A DNA stretch of 64,000 nucleotides from NCBI GenBank assembly GCA_051530055.1, contig CM121342.1, positions 11,160,001 to 11,224,000 on the forward strand. Reading direction: 5' to 3'. How positions within the stretch are numbered: the stretch's first letter is position 1; the number at the start of each line of letters is the position of its first letter. The notes below the pieces were generated by a model, which saw nothing but the letters and a program-made list of their open reading frames with translations, ran no database searches and was not told the DNA's origin. The DNA comes from Neoechinorhynchus agilis (Eukaryota; Acanthocephala). Positions 10,501-21,180 of this stretch are shown here, piece by piece. A program made the translations under genes and the position numbers.

Positions 10501-12880
10501 CCTCGGATTTCTAATCTTGACAAGTGCTTCCTTATTCATCGTTATCGGCACAATTGGCTACGATACATTCCATGCTCATTCAAAGAGCTTGGCAAAAGTG
10601 ATGGGATCTTATTCGTCTATATTCGAGAAAGTACTGCGAGGTTTGTTTTTAAAGCAAACTGAGAGCGAGTATTATGTCCTTTGAAAAGGTGTGACGTTCA
10701 ATCGATTGTCGTTCGATGTCGGCGTTATGCAGAATTTCGTGCCCATTTCAACGTTTTCGATTGGACAGGTAAGAAGTTACTTTAAAGAAGAAGCGTATAC
10801 ATTTTTGCAAATTATGCAAGGAGGATTTTTAATAGATTTAGTCGTAGGCAAACTATTTGACCACATTTAGAATTGCATGTATTCGGAATGGAATTTATTT
10901 ATTCTAAATTTCTATTGTGCTTACTCGACGTCGTTTAAATTTCAGGTGAATTCTTTTGAAAGCCTCCAAAATTTACAACTTTCTTTAATCGATCAACCAT
11001 TATAAAAATACTCGCGTGCAATTGTACCATAAATCTTTTATTTCACTTCCTTTTAGTGCGTTTTATTTCTTGGTTCACTTATGATCTACATTTGCTGCAT
11101 CTGCCCAGTAGCATTCACTTTCGTAGTGCCGGCCATTTTTGCTATGGTTTTCTTGGTATATCACCAAATAAATATTATGGCCGCAGGATACCAAATGGAA
11201 TCCGACTGTAAGACCTTCCTGTTAAAAACGCAAAGCTCATTATCGGAACGCTCGTCTTGTAGCTCGGACAAACATATTAAAACACTTGGTGGCAACTCAC
11301 CAAGGTCTCGTATCCATTCGTGCATCTAGAGCTCAAGATGAAATGATATCGGAGTTCGAGTACACAATTGGTATAAGCGTTATTCGATAAATGAGAATCT
11401 TTTTTGGTCTTATCATTTTAGATACCAACAATCAATTGCGGTACACGCTAATTCTGCTTGATCGAATAGCCCAGCTCACTATTGATTTCGTCTCTCTCTT
11501 GGTCATGTTGTTGACTACAAGTGTTTTCTTGTTCTTCTACAATGGTCAGCTAATTTTAATAAAAAACGAGTAATGAGAAATCATAAAAGGAACAATCGAG
11601 GTCGGACAATTGGCAGTCACATACACACTCATGGTAGCTGAATTCGCTCGTGAATGTATCGGTTTTGCCCAGCTCAGTGTCAATCATGTTAGTAAAAGTA
11701 TTGGGTTGAGAAAAATAATGATGCTTTTTTATGGTGGAATAGTTAAAGGAATTTATTAAATAAACAAAATACCGGATTTGATAAATTCCTATATTTTTCC
11801 GCCACAAACCAGCATGAATAGTTCAATCTTCAAAAAATAATATTCTCTATTGTTAATAGTTGCTGTCAGCTGCTAGAGTTTTCGATCTTTATGATACTGT
11901 TCAAGAACCGAACTTTGGATCACCGGGTGATACGGAAAAACCTCCCTATGTTGATAACTCAATAGAATTCATCAACGTCCGTTTTATGTATCTTAAGGAT
12001 CTTCCCATTGTTATAAATGGCTTAAATCTCAGGATTGAGCCCAGATCGAAGGTTGTTAAACGTTAAAGTACTTTCTTGGTATTTTAAACACCTCAGACAA
12101 ATAGGTTGCTATTGTTGGACCAACTGGAGCAGGAAAGAGCACCATATTCGGTGCCATATTTAGATTGGGGATTGTAGAAGGAAAGATTATTATTGGCGGT
12201 ATTGACACTGAATCAATGAATCTCCATCAACTAAGACGCAGCATTTCACTCCTTCCACAGGTATGGCAGATTTTTCACAAAACAAAACAAATTGAGCTAT
12301 TTTTAGGAAGCTGTATTGATGAAGACTAGTATTCGGTTTAACTTGGACCCCTTTCAAGAAAAGACGGACACTGAGATTTGGGATGTCCTTCAGAAGGTAC
12401 GTATGATTCTTTGTTAGTTTAAATAAAAGTATAAAGTTATAGGTTGATCTGGGTGATCGAATTCGGCAATTGAGCGTTCCCGATTCTCCGAACAAGCTCG
12501 ATTACGTGTGCGAAAGCGAATCGGAATTCGGAATAAGTGAGCGGCAGTTATTTTGGTTGGCCAAGATACTTCTAGAAAGGAAATCAATTGTTCTGATTGA
12601 TGAGGTCAGTTCAAAAGTCGACCAGGAAACGCAGTCTCAGATTCAAGAGATTATAAATACCGAGCTAGGGGATAGTACTGTTATCAGTATAATGCACAAA
12701 CTCGAAGATGCAATCTACAGCGACGTAGTTATGCTCGTTAAAGACGGGGATGTGGTCGAGAATGGAAAGCCATCAGAGTTGTTAGCGAACGAAAACTCAA
12801 TATTCTATCAGATGATGAGAACCGGTGGAATATATGATGAAGCTACAGAGATGGATAATGTCGAATATGTTGAGTTGTAG
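7587..12880 (+). CDS. ABCC-type (MRP4-like) ABC transporter, 21 exons
   Basis: Exons 7587-7660, 7703-7810, 7859-7964, 8189-8398, 8448-8701, 8746-9124, 9172-9291, 9345-9623, 9672-9853, 9909-10005, 10054-10447, 10494-10640, 10689-10768, 11057-11207, 11236-11370, 11422-11544, 11590-11687, 11860-12051, 12105-12260, 12307-12396 and 12443-12880 sum to 3813 nt, giving 1270 aa, the size of short MRPs. Order is TMD1-NBD1-TMD2-NBD2. NBD1 has a degenerate Walker A (GPSKSGKT, ~440), an intact signature LSGGQ (~530) and Walker B LLDD. NBD2 has a canonical GPTGAGKST (~1048), Walker B with catalytic Glu (LIDE, ~1179) and H-loop His (~1210), but a degenerate signature (FGISERQ, ~1154). ABCC proteins export organic anions, drugs or cyclic nucleotides across the plasma membrane. 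Intron 14 (11208-11235) is only 28 nt. Confidence 0.93.
11718..11820. mobile_element. MITE-like foldback in an ABCC intron
   Basis: Within intron 11688-11859, arms of about 36 bp pair imperfectly: ATGATGCTTTTTTATGGTGG on the left with the complement of CCGCCACAAACCAGCAT on the right, and GGAATTTAT with ATAAATTCC inside. It carries no ORF. It looks like a short non-autonomous inverted-repeat element that inserted in, or gave rise to, the intron. Confidence 0.6.
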
Positions 12881-14708
12881 TAAAAGAGGAAATCGATGAC
12901 TGATTTATTAAATTGATGCAGTATTCGCTTCTTTATAACTTACAGTAGCGCTGAGATAACTTTTCACCTGTTGTAAACACCATAAAAGTCTGAGCTAAGG
13001 CTACAGGTGAAATAGTCTTACCCTTTGTTGAAAGTTCAAATCATACTTTGAATTCGTTAGAAAAATCTTATTGGAATGAGTAAGTTTTAATTTTATGACC
13101 GCATAATTTATTTTGCATCGATACAACTACGCAGTTCAGTTAAAATTCTACACCACATCGTTCTTCGGAATTAAAATCTATTCACAGAAGTTCTGTCAGG
13201 ATTCGAATGCATTATTCTTCTGATACATTGCAATCTATTGATAATCATATTCTTAATAAATCCCCAGTCGCTTATTCGGTACAACGTAACCAGAGCTAGG
13301 AAATAGGAAAGGTTTCAATGGGACCCCCGTGTCAAGAGGTTCTAACAAATTATTCCCACTGGAATTAATTGCACAAAATTTTGTGGCCCGTACATAAGGC
13401 AACGGCAATTGAACAACAAATTGCCGCATTCCTTTTAATTTTTTCACTTTCTAGATATCTTCACATTTCGTTAAAAATTCAGGTTTGTGCTTAATTTTGC
13501 GATATTAAGTGGAAACGAAAAAACGACTCTCTACATACCAAATCCAAATATATCATTAGATCTATATGAACATTTTTTCAAACCTATACCTCCACACGTA
13601 CTAATCGGTATCCGAAATTCTGGAAGTTGAGAAGCTCTGATAGCAATTTACTGTGAATCAGAGTAGCACTCCATTAATTTTAACAGGTTGAACTCAAGAA
13701 CCTTACAATTTAGATTTTCGAAATAGTTGATAACGATTTCCATATCTTCTTGTCTTGTGGTAGGATCTCTCGTGTTTTAAGAGTTTAATGAACATAGAAT
13801 TTAAGGGTATTTATAAAAATAGGCGCATAATACTATATGATAAGCCTGTATTTTCTGCCATCCAAACTACTGTTTCCTGAGCTCTTGCGGTTACATGACC
13901 TTTACTCGACATTAGGACTTGAAATGATTTTAACCGATCCAAAAAATCAATTGTAGCGACAAAGCGAAGGCAGTATTTTCGAACTAAAAACTACACCACA
14001 TAATGGATCTTTTTATTTCTTTAAATGATTAAAGCATTTATTATCATTTGCATAAATACTAAGTAGAAAATATTACCAAATAATTTTTATGAACAATTCG
14101 TCTAGCCGTTGATATCAGAGTTTTAAAAGATTGCAAGCCATTATCAATTTAATGATCTTTCGCTCGCATTTTCAAATATATTAGGTAGTGCAAATATAAA
14201 AAAAATCAATAATCGATAGAGGTTAAATCAGTGAAAGTTCGATCCTTAAAGTGCTTGCATGGAACATGAGATCGTTGTCAATTTCCAGCAAATGTACAAT
14301 TTACTTAAGGTAAATCATTCTTAGATCGCAAATAAATGAAAAAAGAAACTTCGCGAAAATAATTTATACAGATGTAATAGCTACATACTTCGATAAATAC
14401 GGTTAGTGAAAATCATCATTTAAAACCTTCACGCGGTACTAGAAGTACAATGCTCATTTAGTCTAAATTCCGTTTCAAGAGAATACACTCCTTTTACAAT
14501 AAATACGGAGCATTTACTTGCTACATTATGAATCACAAGCCCGTAACTTCGTTCTTCCAAAAGCAATCTGTAGCATTTGAGAATTTGGATTAATCATTTA
14601 TACGTCGTTGTTTTCGTATAATCGCATCAATGTTCCGTGTGTATAAAACATTCTACAAATTACGATTTTTTTGTAAAAACCTGCTAAATAAATTTAATCA
14701 TCGTAAAA
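12881..14708. other. 1.8-kb spacer, no supported gene
   Basis: The stretch is AT-rich and without recognisable coding sequence. A 64-codon minus-strand ORF at 13253-13447 has an unremarkable composition and no family that I can name, so it is not called as a gene. The right end should hold the promoter of the SLC6 gene. Confidence 0.5.
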
Positions 14709-16541
14709 ATGTCGGAGGGGGATACCGACCAAGTCAATGTCAACTTAATTCCGGTCAGATTAGAGGAGATTCAAATTTCCCCTCGAATGTATTTATCATC
14801 CGAAAACGTCAATACATGGAAAAGCGATTTTGTCTATATTTTATCGATAGTCGGTTTTGTGGTTGATCTTGGAAACTTTTGGAGATTTCCAACGACTTGC
14901 TACAACAATGGAGGCGGTGCGTTCCTCATTCCATACTTTTTCTTCATTATCGTGATTGGAATACCGCTCGTCTGTCTTGAACTATCACTCGGACAAGTCT
15001 TCAAAACTGCCAATATACACGTTTGGGATTATGTATGCCCATGGATTAAGGGAATCGGCTTTACTGTAATATTGATTAATCTTTGCATTCAGTCTTACTA
15101 TAACACGATAATTGCATGGGCTCTCCATTTCGCGTTGGCTTCATTACAAACCGTTTTGCCGTGGTCACCTGAAATATTTTCGTCCACGAACCCAAATCAG
15201 ACTTATTTCGTCAGTCGAGTTCTACATTCAGAGATGTCAGCAGGGATTCACGACATTGGAGGCATCCAGACCGATCTACTTCCTTTACTTATATTGGTAT
15301 TTGTCGCTGTTTTTGCCTCGATTTACAAAGGTGCTCACAGCATTGGAAAGGCAGTCTATGTTACTGCGTTGCTACCATAAAAAAGACTTGACATTGAAGG
15401 GTTTCTTATTTTTTAAAGTGATCTGTCCACTCGTGTTTCCTATTTAAATAATACCTAAATTGGGCAAATAGCTATAAAATTTCTCAGAAGAAGGTGAAAT
15501 CTTCATAAAGCTTATCCAATTTTACTTCCTGACTTCTCATAGCATCATTGCAAATGCCAAGTCAAATATGTCTTGCTTCTTATACTCTTTATCCGAGGTA
15601 TCACAATGCCCGGTGCCGTCAGCGGACTTAAATTCCTATTCAAGCCCGATTTCAGGAAGCTCTATCATTACCAAATATGGAGCAGCGCTGCGGTACAGGT
15701 ATTCTTTTCCCTCGGACCAGGATTTGGGGTATTAATAGCCTATGCAAGTTACTCGGACAACACGGAAAATCGTCAAAACCCAAAATTGTATTCAATAATC
15801 GTATCACTTATTAATGCCGCCACCTCACTACTTTGTGCACTGGTGGTCTATTCTGGACTTGGATATCTCTCACTCAAGAAAAATGTAACAATGGACAGCT
15901 TCTCAGAGCACGGGCAGTCGCTTGTCTTCGTTGTATATCCTGAATTGATTGCTACAATTAAAGCTGCTCCTTTATTTTCCTTCGTGTTTTTCGTGATGGT
16001 TTTCCTCTTAGGATTGGACAGTGTCTACGCCGGAATTGAAGGAATGCACGCCGCTATAGCAAGCGAATACCGCATTGCTCAGGTTCATGAGTACATGTCC
16101 CGTTTCTGTCTAATCGCTCTTTGCTTTGTCCTTTCGATTCCATCTATTACAGCAGGAGGAAAATACGTAATCGATTTTATGGATACGTACGGCGTTTCAC
16201 CTTCCATCATGTTCGTAGTATTTCTTGAAGTTTGCACTGTATCTTACGTTTATGGAACTAAAAAATTTCAGAACAAAATCGAAAGCATTCTTGGTGAGGA
16301 TGCCCGTCCAGGATGCCTATTCGTTTTTGCATGGAAATACATAGTGCCTTCCATTGTAGCTTGTCTTTATTTCCTCAGTTTCGCTTATTTCGATCTGCCC
16401 GACGATATCTTCGGACCAAGGGATGTGACCGAGAGAACGAAAAAGATCGGATATGCTCTAAACTGCTGCACACTTCTACCAATTCCGATTTATGCACTAC
16501 TGAAGCTGGCCAAGATTAAGAAAAAAAACGTGAAAAAATAG
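14709..16541 (+). CDS. SLC6 sodium/chloride-dependent neurotransmitter transporter, monoamine-like
   Basis: Exon 14709-15377 carries TM1-TM5 and exon 15567-16541 the rest, together 547 aa. TM1 reads GFVVDLGNFWRFP; the Asp (~53) replaces the usual Gly and is the amine-binding residue of dopamine, serotonin and noradrenaline transporters. Other family marks are NNGGGAFLIPY, FFYNVIIAW-like SYYNTIIAW, SLINAATS (sodium site 1 Asn in TM7) and LGLDS in TM8 (sodium site 2). Extracellular loop 2 is short, has a glycosylation sequon (NQT) and lacks the disulfide cysteines of DAT/SERT. Transport of a monoamine driven by sodium is inferred. The protein breaks inside TM5 between TALLP and YVL, where 189 bp intervene without GT-AG ends; see the separate entry. 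Either this is spliced unusually or the gene is disrupted. Confidence 0.88.
15378..15566. other. 189-bp interruption of the SLC6 gene with inverted ends and an ATA direct repeat
   Basis: The uninterrupted coding sequence would read CTACCATATGTCTTG. Instead 189 bp lie between ATA at 15377-15379 and ATA at 15566-15568. Near the left end is GACTTGACATT, near the right end AATGCCAAGTC, which pair in 10 of 11 positions. Length is a multiple of three but the insert has stops in the reading frame. No GT donor or AG acceptor lies at the homology-defined edges. This is either a non-canonical intron or a recent inverted-repeat insertion with a 2-3 bp target duplication. Confidence 0.7.
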
Positions 16542-17388
16542 GACTAAATGTTGAGAATGAATGTTCTCAGGGTGTTAGTTGATATGCAGTCGCTAAGATG
16601 TTATACGAGCGATGAGGCGAAATTTTACACGACGATAATTTAAAAATATATTTCAAATTTGAATGTGAAGCGAATGTGTAGCCTGGGAAACTTTTGTGGA
16701 ATCGAATACGTCAGAAACAAGAGCAGTATGCAAATGAAAATAAGCGTATTGAAATGAAGAAGTTGGGTTAGAAAATAATTTGGTTAACAGGTCGTCCATC
16801 GAACGCAGTTCCCTGAATCAAGGTATCTTAATTTTAAAAGGTCCCAGTTCCGATTTGGATCACGAAATCCTAAGTTTTGGTAATATGGGTTTCGACTTTA
16901 ATGTTCAACGTTCAATGCAGTGCACGATCTTCTTTGAACATCAAGAAAGAACCAAATGTCAATGAGAAATATCCCGACCGGACTAGAAAGTTCAAGTTTC
17001 TGTAATACAATTTTCTTTTTCAAATGATAGCAGTTCCTCAAATCTTAACATTTTTCGAACTCATTTTATTTCATCATGATCTCTAATGGACGCCAATATG
17101 ATATTGCTGATTCGGACATAGATGAACGGCGCTCTTGGAGCTTTTAAGTCTATTTAGCACCTTCTTGTAAAGGTAAAGATTTTACCAAATTTAGGCCAAA
17201 GCAACGCAAAAACCAGAGTTATATTTTAACGCCAGACTGATAACGGACCTATTTTATAATTTTAAGCCTGATATTTGGACATCCAAATGTTTATTTTAAT
17301 GATTGACTCTTTTCAAGGTGGTTCATAGCATCGTTGTATTCAGGAGGCGCTGTGTTGGGCGTTTCCCTGGTGGCGATTCCATTAAAAA
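16542..17388. other. Spacer after SLC6, no supported gene
   Basis: About 850 bp with no recognisable coding sequence. The last few hundred bases may belong to the Penelope-like remnant that follows, but I see no conserved motif there. Confidence 0.45.
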
Positions 17389-18725
17389 GTGGGGGATTTA
17401 TGCCTTTGTAGGTCGATTTTAGAAGTAAGTTTTTGTATGAAATCGCCTAAAACAAAAAATGTCTTTGATAATCAAAATTTGGACACGGGTGTTGATATTA
17501 ACGATTATGCAGAATATAGAATAGTTTCCGCTGGTGTCCAGTCCTTATTCACGAAAGTACAATTGGATTCAGCGATCAATCTTTTCTACTTCAACGCAAT
17601 GTAGAAGGATAATATTTCACCATACCTGAATGGAAGGAACTCTTATACATGTGCACGAGGAACTCGAATTTCAATTTCGAAGTTAAGAGCTACGATCAAG
17701 TTGATGGATCGTCCATGGGGAGTCCTCTTGCCCCAGTTCTCATCGAATTGTTCATGCGTGATTGGGAGGCTAAGTATGTTTTCAGCCTACCGGGTGTGAA
17801 ATTCTGGCAGAGAAACGTTGGCGATACTTTTATCTTAGTCGATGAAACCACAGAACCGGAATACTTCTGCCGCATACTAAATTCCAAGCACGGCAACATT
17901 CAACGGACTGTCCAGTCGGCGAATGACAATGCGATCTGTTTTTGGACGTGTTGATAACGCACAAAGAGTGGAGTTAGCAACCATTGTTACAGGAAGATTG
18001 GTATACCGACTGACATTGCCCTCCCTTTCATCACAATGACACCAATTAAGTATAAAATTGCCAGGATTTAAATCGCTGTTTGATCGTGCCTGCAACTATT
18101 GTTCCAACCTAGATTCCCTCAATATTGAGTTAGTTTCTTAGGAATATGCTCAAAAGAAAGGTACTATGGAAAAAAAGCAATGCGCCAGGTGCTGAAACGA
18201 AGGGTGTTCATAGGTGCACCATTCGTCGACGATGAGTTATTCACTACAATTAACAATCTGATTAATGAAGCTGCGCCCTAAAACATAGATTGTTGTATAT
18301 ACAGCAGGAAAGCCCAACCGTTAAGCTCTGTTGTGAAGAAACAATATAAACATGAAGGCAAAGGTGTGGTTTACAGAATTCCCTGCAGCAAATGCAGAAA
18401 ATCATATGTAGGCCAAACAAACAATTTGGAAGGGAGAACCAAAGAACACAAATATGCTCTGAGGAGAATCACCGATACATGTTTGGCGATACTTAATAAA
18501 TTTGAGCAACAAGCCACGTCGTGGATATTGAAAGTTGTTCCAAGATAAAATAGAAAGTTACGGAGCTGCTTTTCGCGGGCCCTGTTTAATCGAAGAGCTC
18601 ATCAAAACACATTTTACATTGAAAGTTGCGACGAATTTAAGGTCGATCTTGCGTTTCAGTCATCTTTTCAAATATAATACGAACACTGCATCATATACCA
18701 TCCATAAATTATGGAAGTCTTGAAT
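17389..18725 (+). mobile_element. Penelope-like retroelement remnant (reverse transcriptase plus GIY-YIG endonuclease)
   Basis: The reverse transcriptase part contains DGSSMGSPLAPVLIELFM followed by a GDTFILVDE catalytic-motif relative. About 600 bp further on is a GIY-YIG endonuclease segment (VYRIPCSKCRKSYVGQT). This pair of domains in this order defines Penelope-like elements. The copy is old and broken by several interruptions, so it cannot be active. The 5' part of the element is not recognisable, and I found no flanking duplication. Confidence 0.85.
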
Positions 18726-19335
18726 TTTTAGTATATCCTCAATTACCTTGTGCTCATTGTGACGATGATGACGTGCCATACATAATAATTAATCGATGGC
18801 ACGTGAGTGGGTGTGTTTGCGGCATTGCGTGTAGCGGAGCGTTGCTCATACAATATAAGCTGATCAAAATATGATACTCATCAAACGTCCGCTCAATTAT
18901 TTACGATTCAAAAAGACTAGTTGATGCGCTTAAGCTGTGAAATATCGCTGTTTTCATCCAAACTGATGATGAACCGGACGAAGCTCGTAGAGAACGTCTT
19001 TAATAAACTCTAGGGTGAAGACTTCTAAATAATAATTCTCCAATCATATACTATACGGTACCTGCTCGCGTAACGACATTTTAAACATAATTTTGTTCAA
19101 TTATTGCTTCAATTGAAAAAGAAACAGCGATCCAGCATCGAAAACCAAACTGCAGAATCGAGTAAACCCTTAAAAATAACAAGGAAGACAGAACAAACAA
19201 CTTTTCACACTGAATACAATTACCACCATTTAATGTCGAAATTTCTAATAGCATAATTTCTTATTCTCAGCGCGATTTTAAAAGAATTTCCATTTCAACG
19301 TGATTTCGTTAAAAATAAGTGTTTGTTTTCGAGAA
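18726..19335. other. Spacer upstream of SEC22, no gene seen
   Basis: About 600 bp of AT-rich sequence with no recognisable ORF or repeat. It should contain the SEC22 promoter and 5' UTR. Confidence 0.5.
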
Positions 19336-20394
19336 ATGGTTCTTTTAACGATGATTGGAAGGGTATCGGATGGATTGGTCTTGACCTCGTCGGTTCAATC
19401 CAATCTTACGATTGGGGTTCGTAGCGTCTGTCGTCAACTAAATCACTGTGATTGGATTTTAGGGAACGCAATCGGACTCAAGAGTATTAGGACAGTATCA
19501 AAACGAAGCTAAACAAATTCTTAGAAGAATTGGAGGAAATGTTCCTATACGCGCTTGCATTGAGTCAAAAGATTGTCGATTTTAGTAAGTTTTCCCGGGA
19601 TTAATAGAAAATCGTTTAATGCCGGCAAAATGCAGCTATCAAATCGAACAATCGATCTGTTCAATCGCTTTAAAGCAATAACGTTCAGATTCTCTAAGCT
19701 ACTTGTCTCTTTCGCTCGTTTTTAGAACGGCATGAACACTTTTTACAGTGTGCCGAAAAAACCTTCATAGCTTTACAAAATTGAATCGGTTTATTGGCCA
19801 GTTCGTTCCAATATCCAATTCTTAATTGAAGAACTTGTATAATCGGTAGTTTTGACACAAATCTCGATGCGTTTCTAAGAGAATCTGGATCATTGCTAAA
19901 TGTGATCGTGATTTCCCATCACGCCTTGCGTTTAATTTCCTTCAAGATGTGGGGCAGCAGTTTTTATCCGAATACCAAAATTCGATTCAACTTGCTCAAC
20001 GACCGTATGCATTCATTGAATTCGGTTTGTCGTTTATTAAACTGTTCTTCAACTTTATGTGCCATTAGATAACTACATTCAAAGAGCTCAGAAACGAAGC
20101 AATGAACAGGCTAAAGAAATCTCAGCCGCTGGTGGTGGTGGTTCTCGGATCGGAATGCTCAATAATGAACTTCATGAAGTCCAAAGGATTATGGTCACTA
20201 ACATTGAAGAAGTTTTAGGTCGAGGAGAAGCACTTAATGCATTGAACAGCAAAGCTACAGTCTTAAGTACAATGTCACATCGGTATAAATCGGACGCGAA
20301 GGATTTGAACCGCGCTCAGACGTTTGCAAAAGTAGTTGCTATCGTTATCTTCATAGTGGCACTTCTATTCTTCCTCAAATATTTTCTCTTCTAA
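19336..20394 (+). CDS. SEC22: SEC22 vesicle-trafficking R-SNARE
   Basis: Exons 19336-19392, 19463-19584, about 19821-19836, 19880-20024 and 20069-20394 give roughly 221 aa, close to SEC22B. The start MVLLTMIGRVSDGL matches the family, and the longin part continues with FPSRLAFNFLQDV and RPYAFIEFD. The R-SNARE helix has NIEEVLGRGEALNAL with the zero-layer Arg, followed by a C-terminal anchor (about 20 hydrophobic residues ending YFLF). SEC22 works in ER-Golgi transport. Intron 1 (19393-19462) has complementary ends. Intron 2 has a good donor (GTAAGT at 19585), but protein homology resumes at YLIEEL (from 19821) with no usable AG before it, so the acceptor is non-canonical or a small exon is missed. 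The remaining introns are GT-AG. Confidence 0.88.
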
Positions 20395-21180
20395 TACAGA
20401 CTCGCATGTGACAATATAAAAAACGATGCCTCTTTTTCAACATGGATACTAGTTTGTTGGACCTCTATAACTCGTCTTCACTCATCAAGACTAATAACTA
20501 ACAACTTAAGTAAAAAGTTTGCATTTCTTAGTTTGATTTCTGTCTCCGTTCCTGCAACCAATTTACAGGTAATTAATTTTCTCTTTATCTTTATCCACGT
20601 AACTAAAAGTCGAAGAAATATGCCGCGTCATAAAATGCTAGCACATACGAGCCTACAATTTTTCTAAACAAATGAATTATTTTTATATGATAATGATAGT
20701 TCCAATGAAGCACTACCGGCGATGCATTCAAACGGTACGGATACTCGTTCTTATTTCTTTCCTTCGTTCGCTGTGTGTCTTAAAATAACATTTTGATATC
20801 ATGTCCATTTTTCATAATTGACCACGGGACACTAAGCGTTTGAGCTTTTAGGTTTTAAAGATCTATTAGGCGGATAACTATAAACAATTTAATAGTTCTT
20901 TTATATTTTCCACTTCGAACCCAGTCCTCCAAATGTTCACACAAGCTTACGAGAAACGGATGTTTTAACTGGCATGATTTTTAAGATTATTGTTATATTA
21001 GTGTTAAGCTTTAAAACACATTAAATGTCATTCAAGAATTGGAACTAAGGGATGAGTCTTGACCAGTGTTTCTCAAATTGCAGATGTACCACTGAAGTTT
21101 CTATGAATATTTGAAATTTATAGTTTCAGAACGCTACACGATTAAATTGAGAAATACGCTAGCAAGAATGCAACTGCGAA
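20395..21180. other. Spacer, no gene seen
   Basis: About 790 bp containing the 3' region of SEC22 and no other recognisable feature. Confidence 0.5.

Noticed and set aside
13253-13447. 64-codon minus-strand ORF with a fairly protein-like composition
   Set aside because: No family recognised, no splice context and no partner exon seen.
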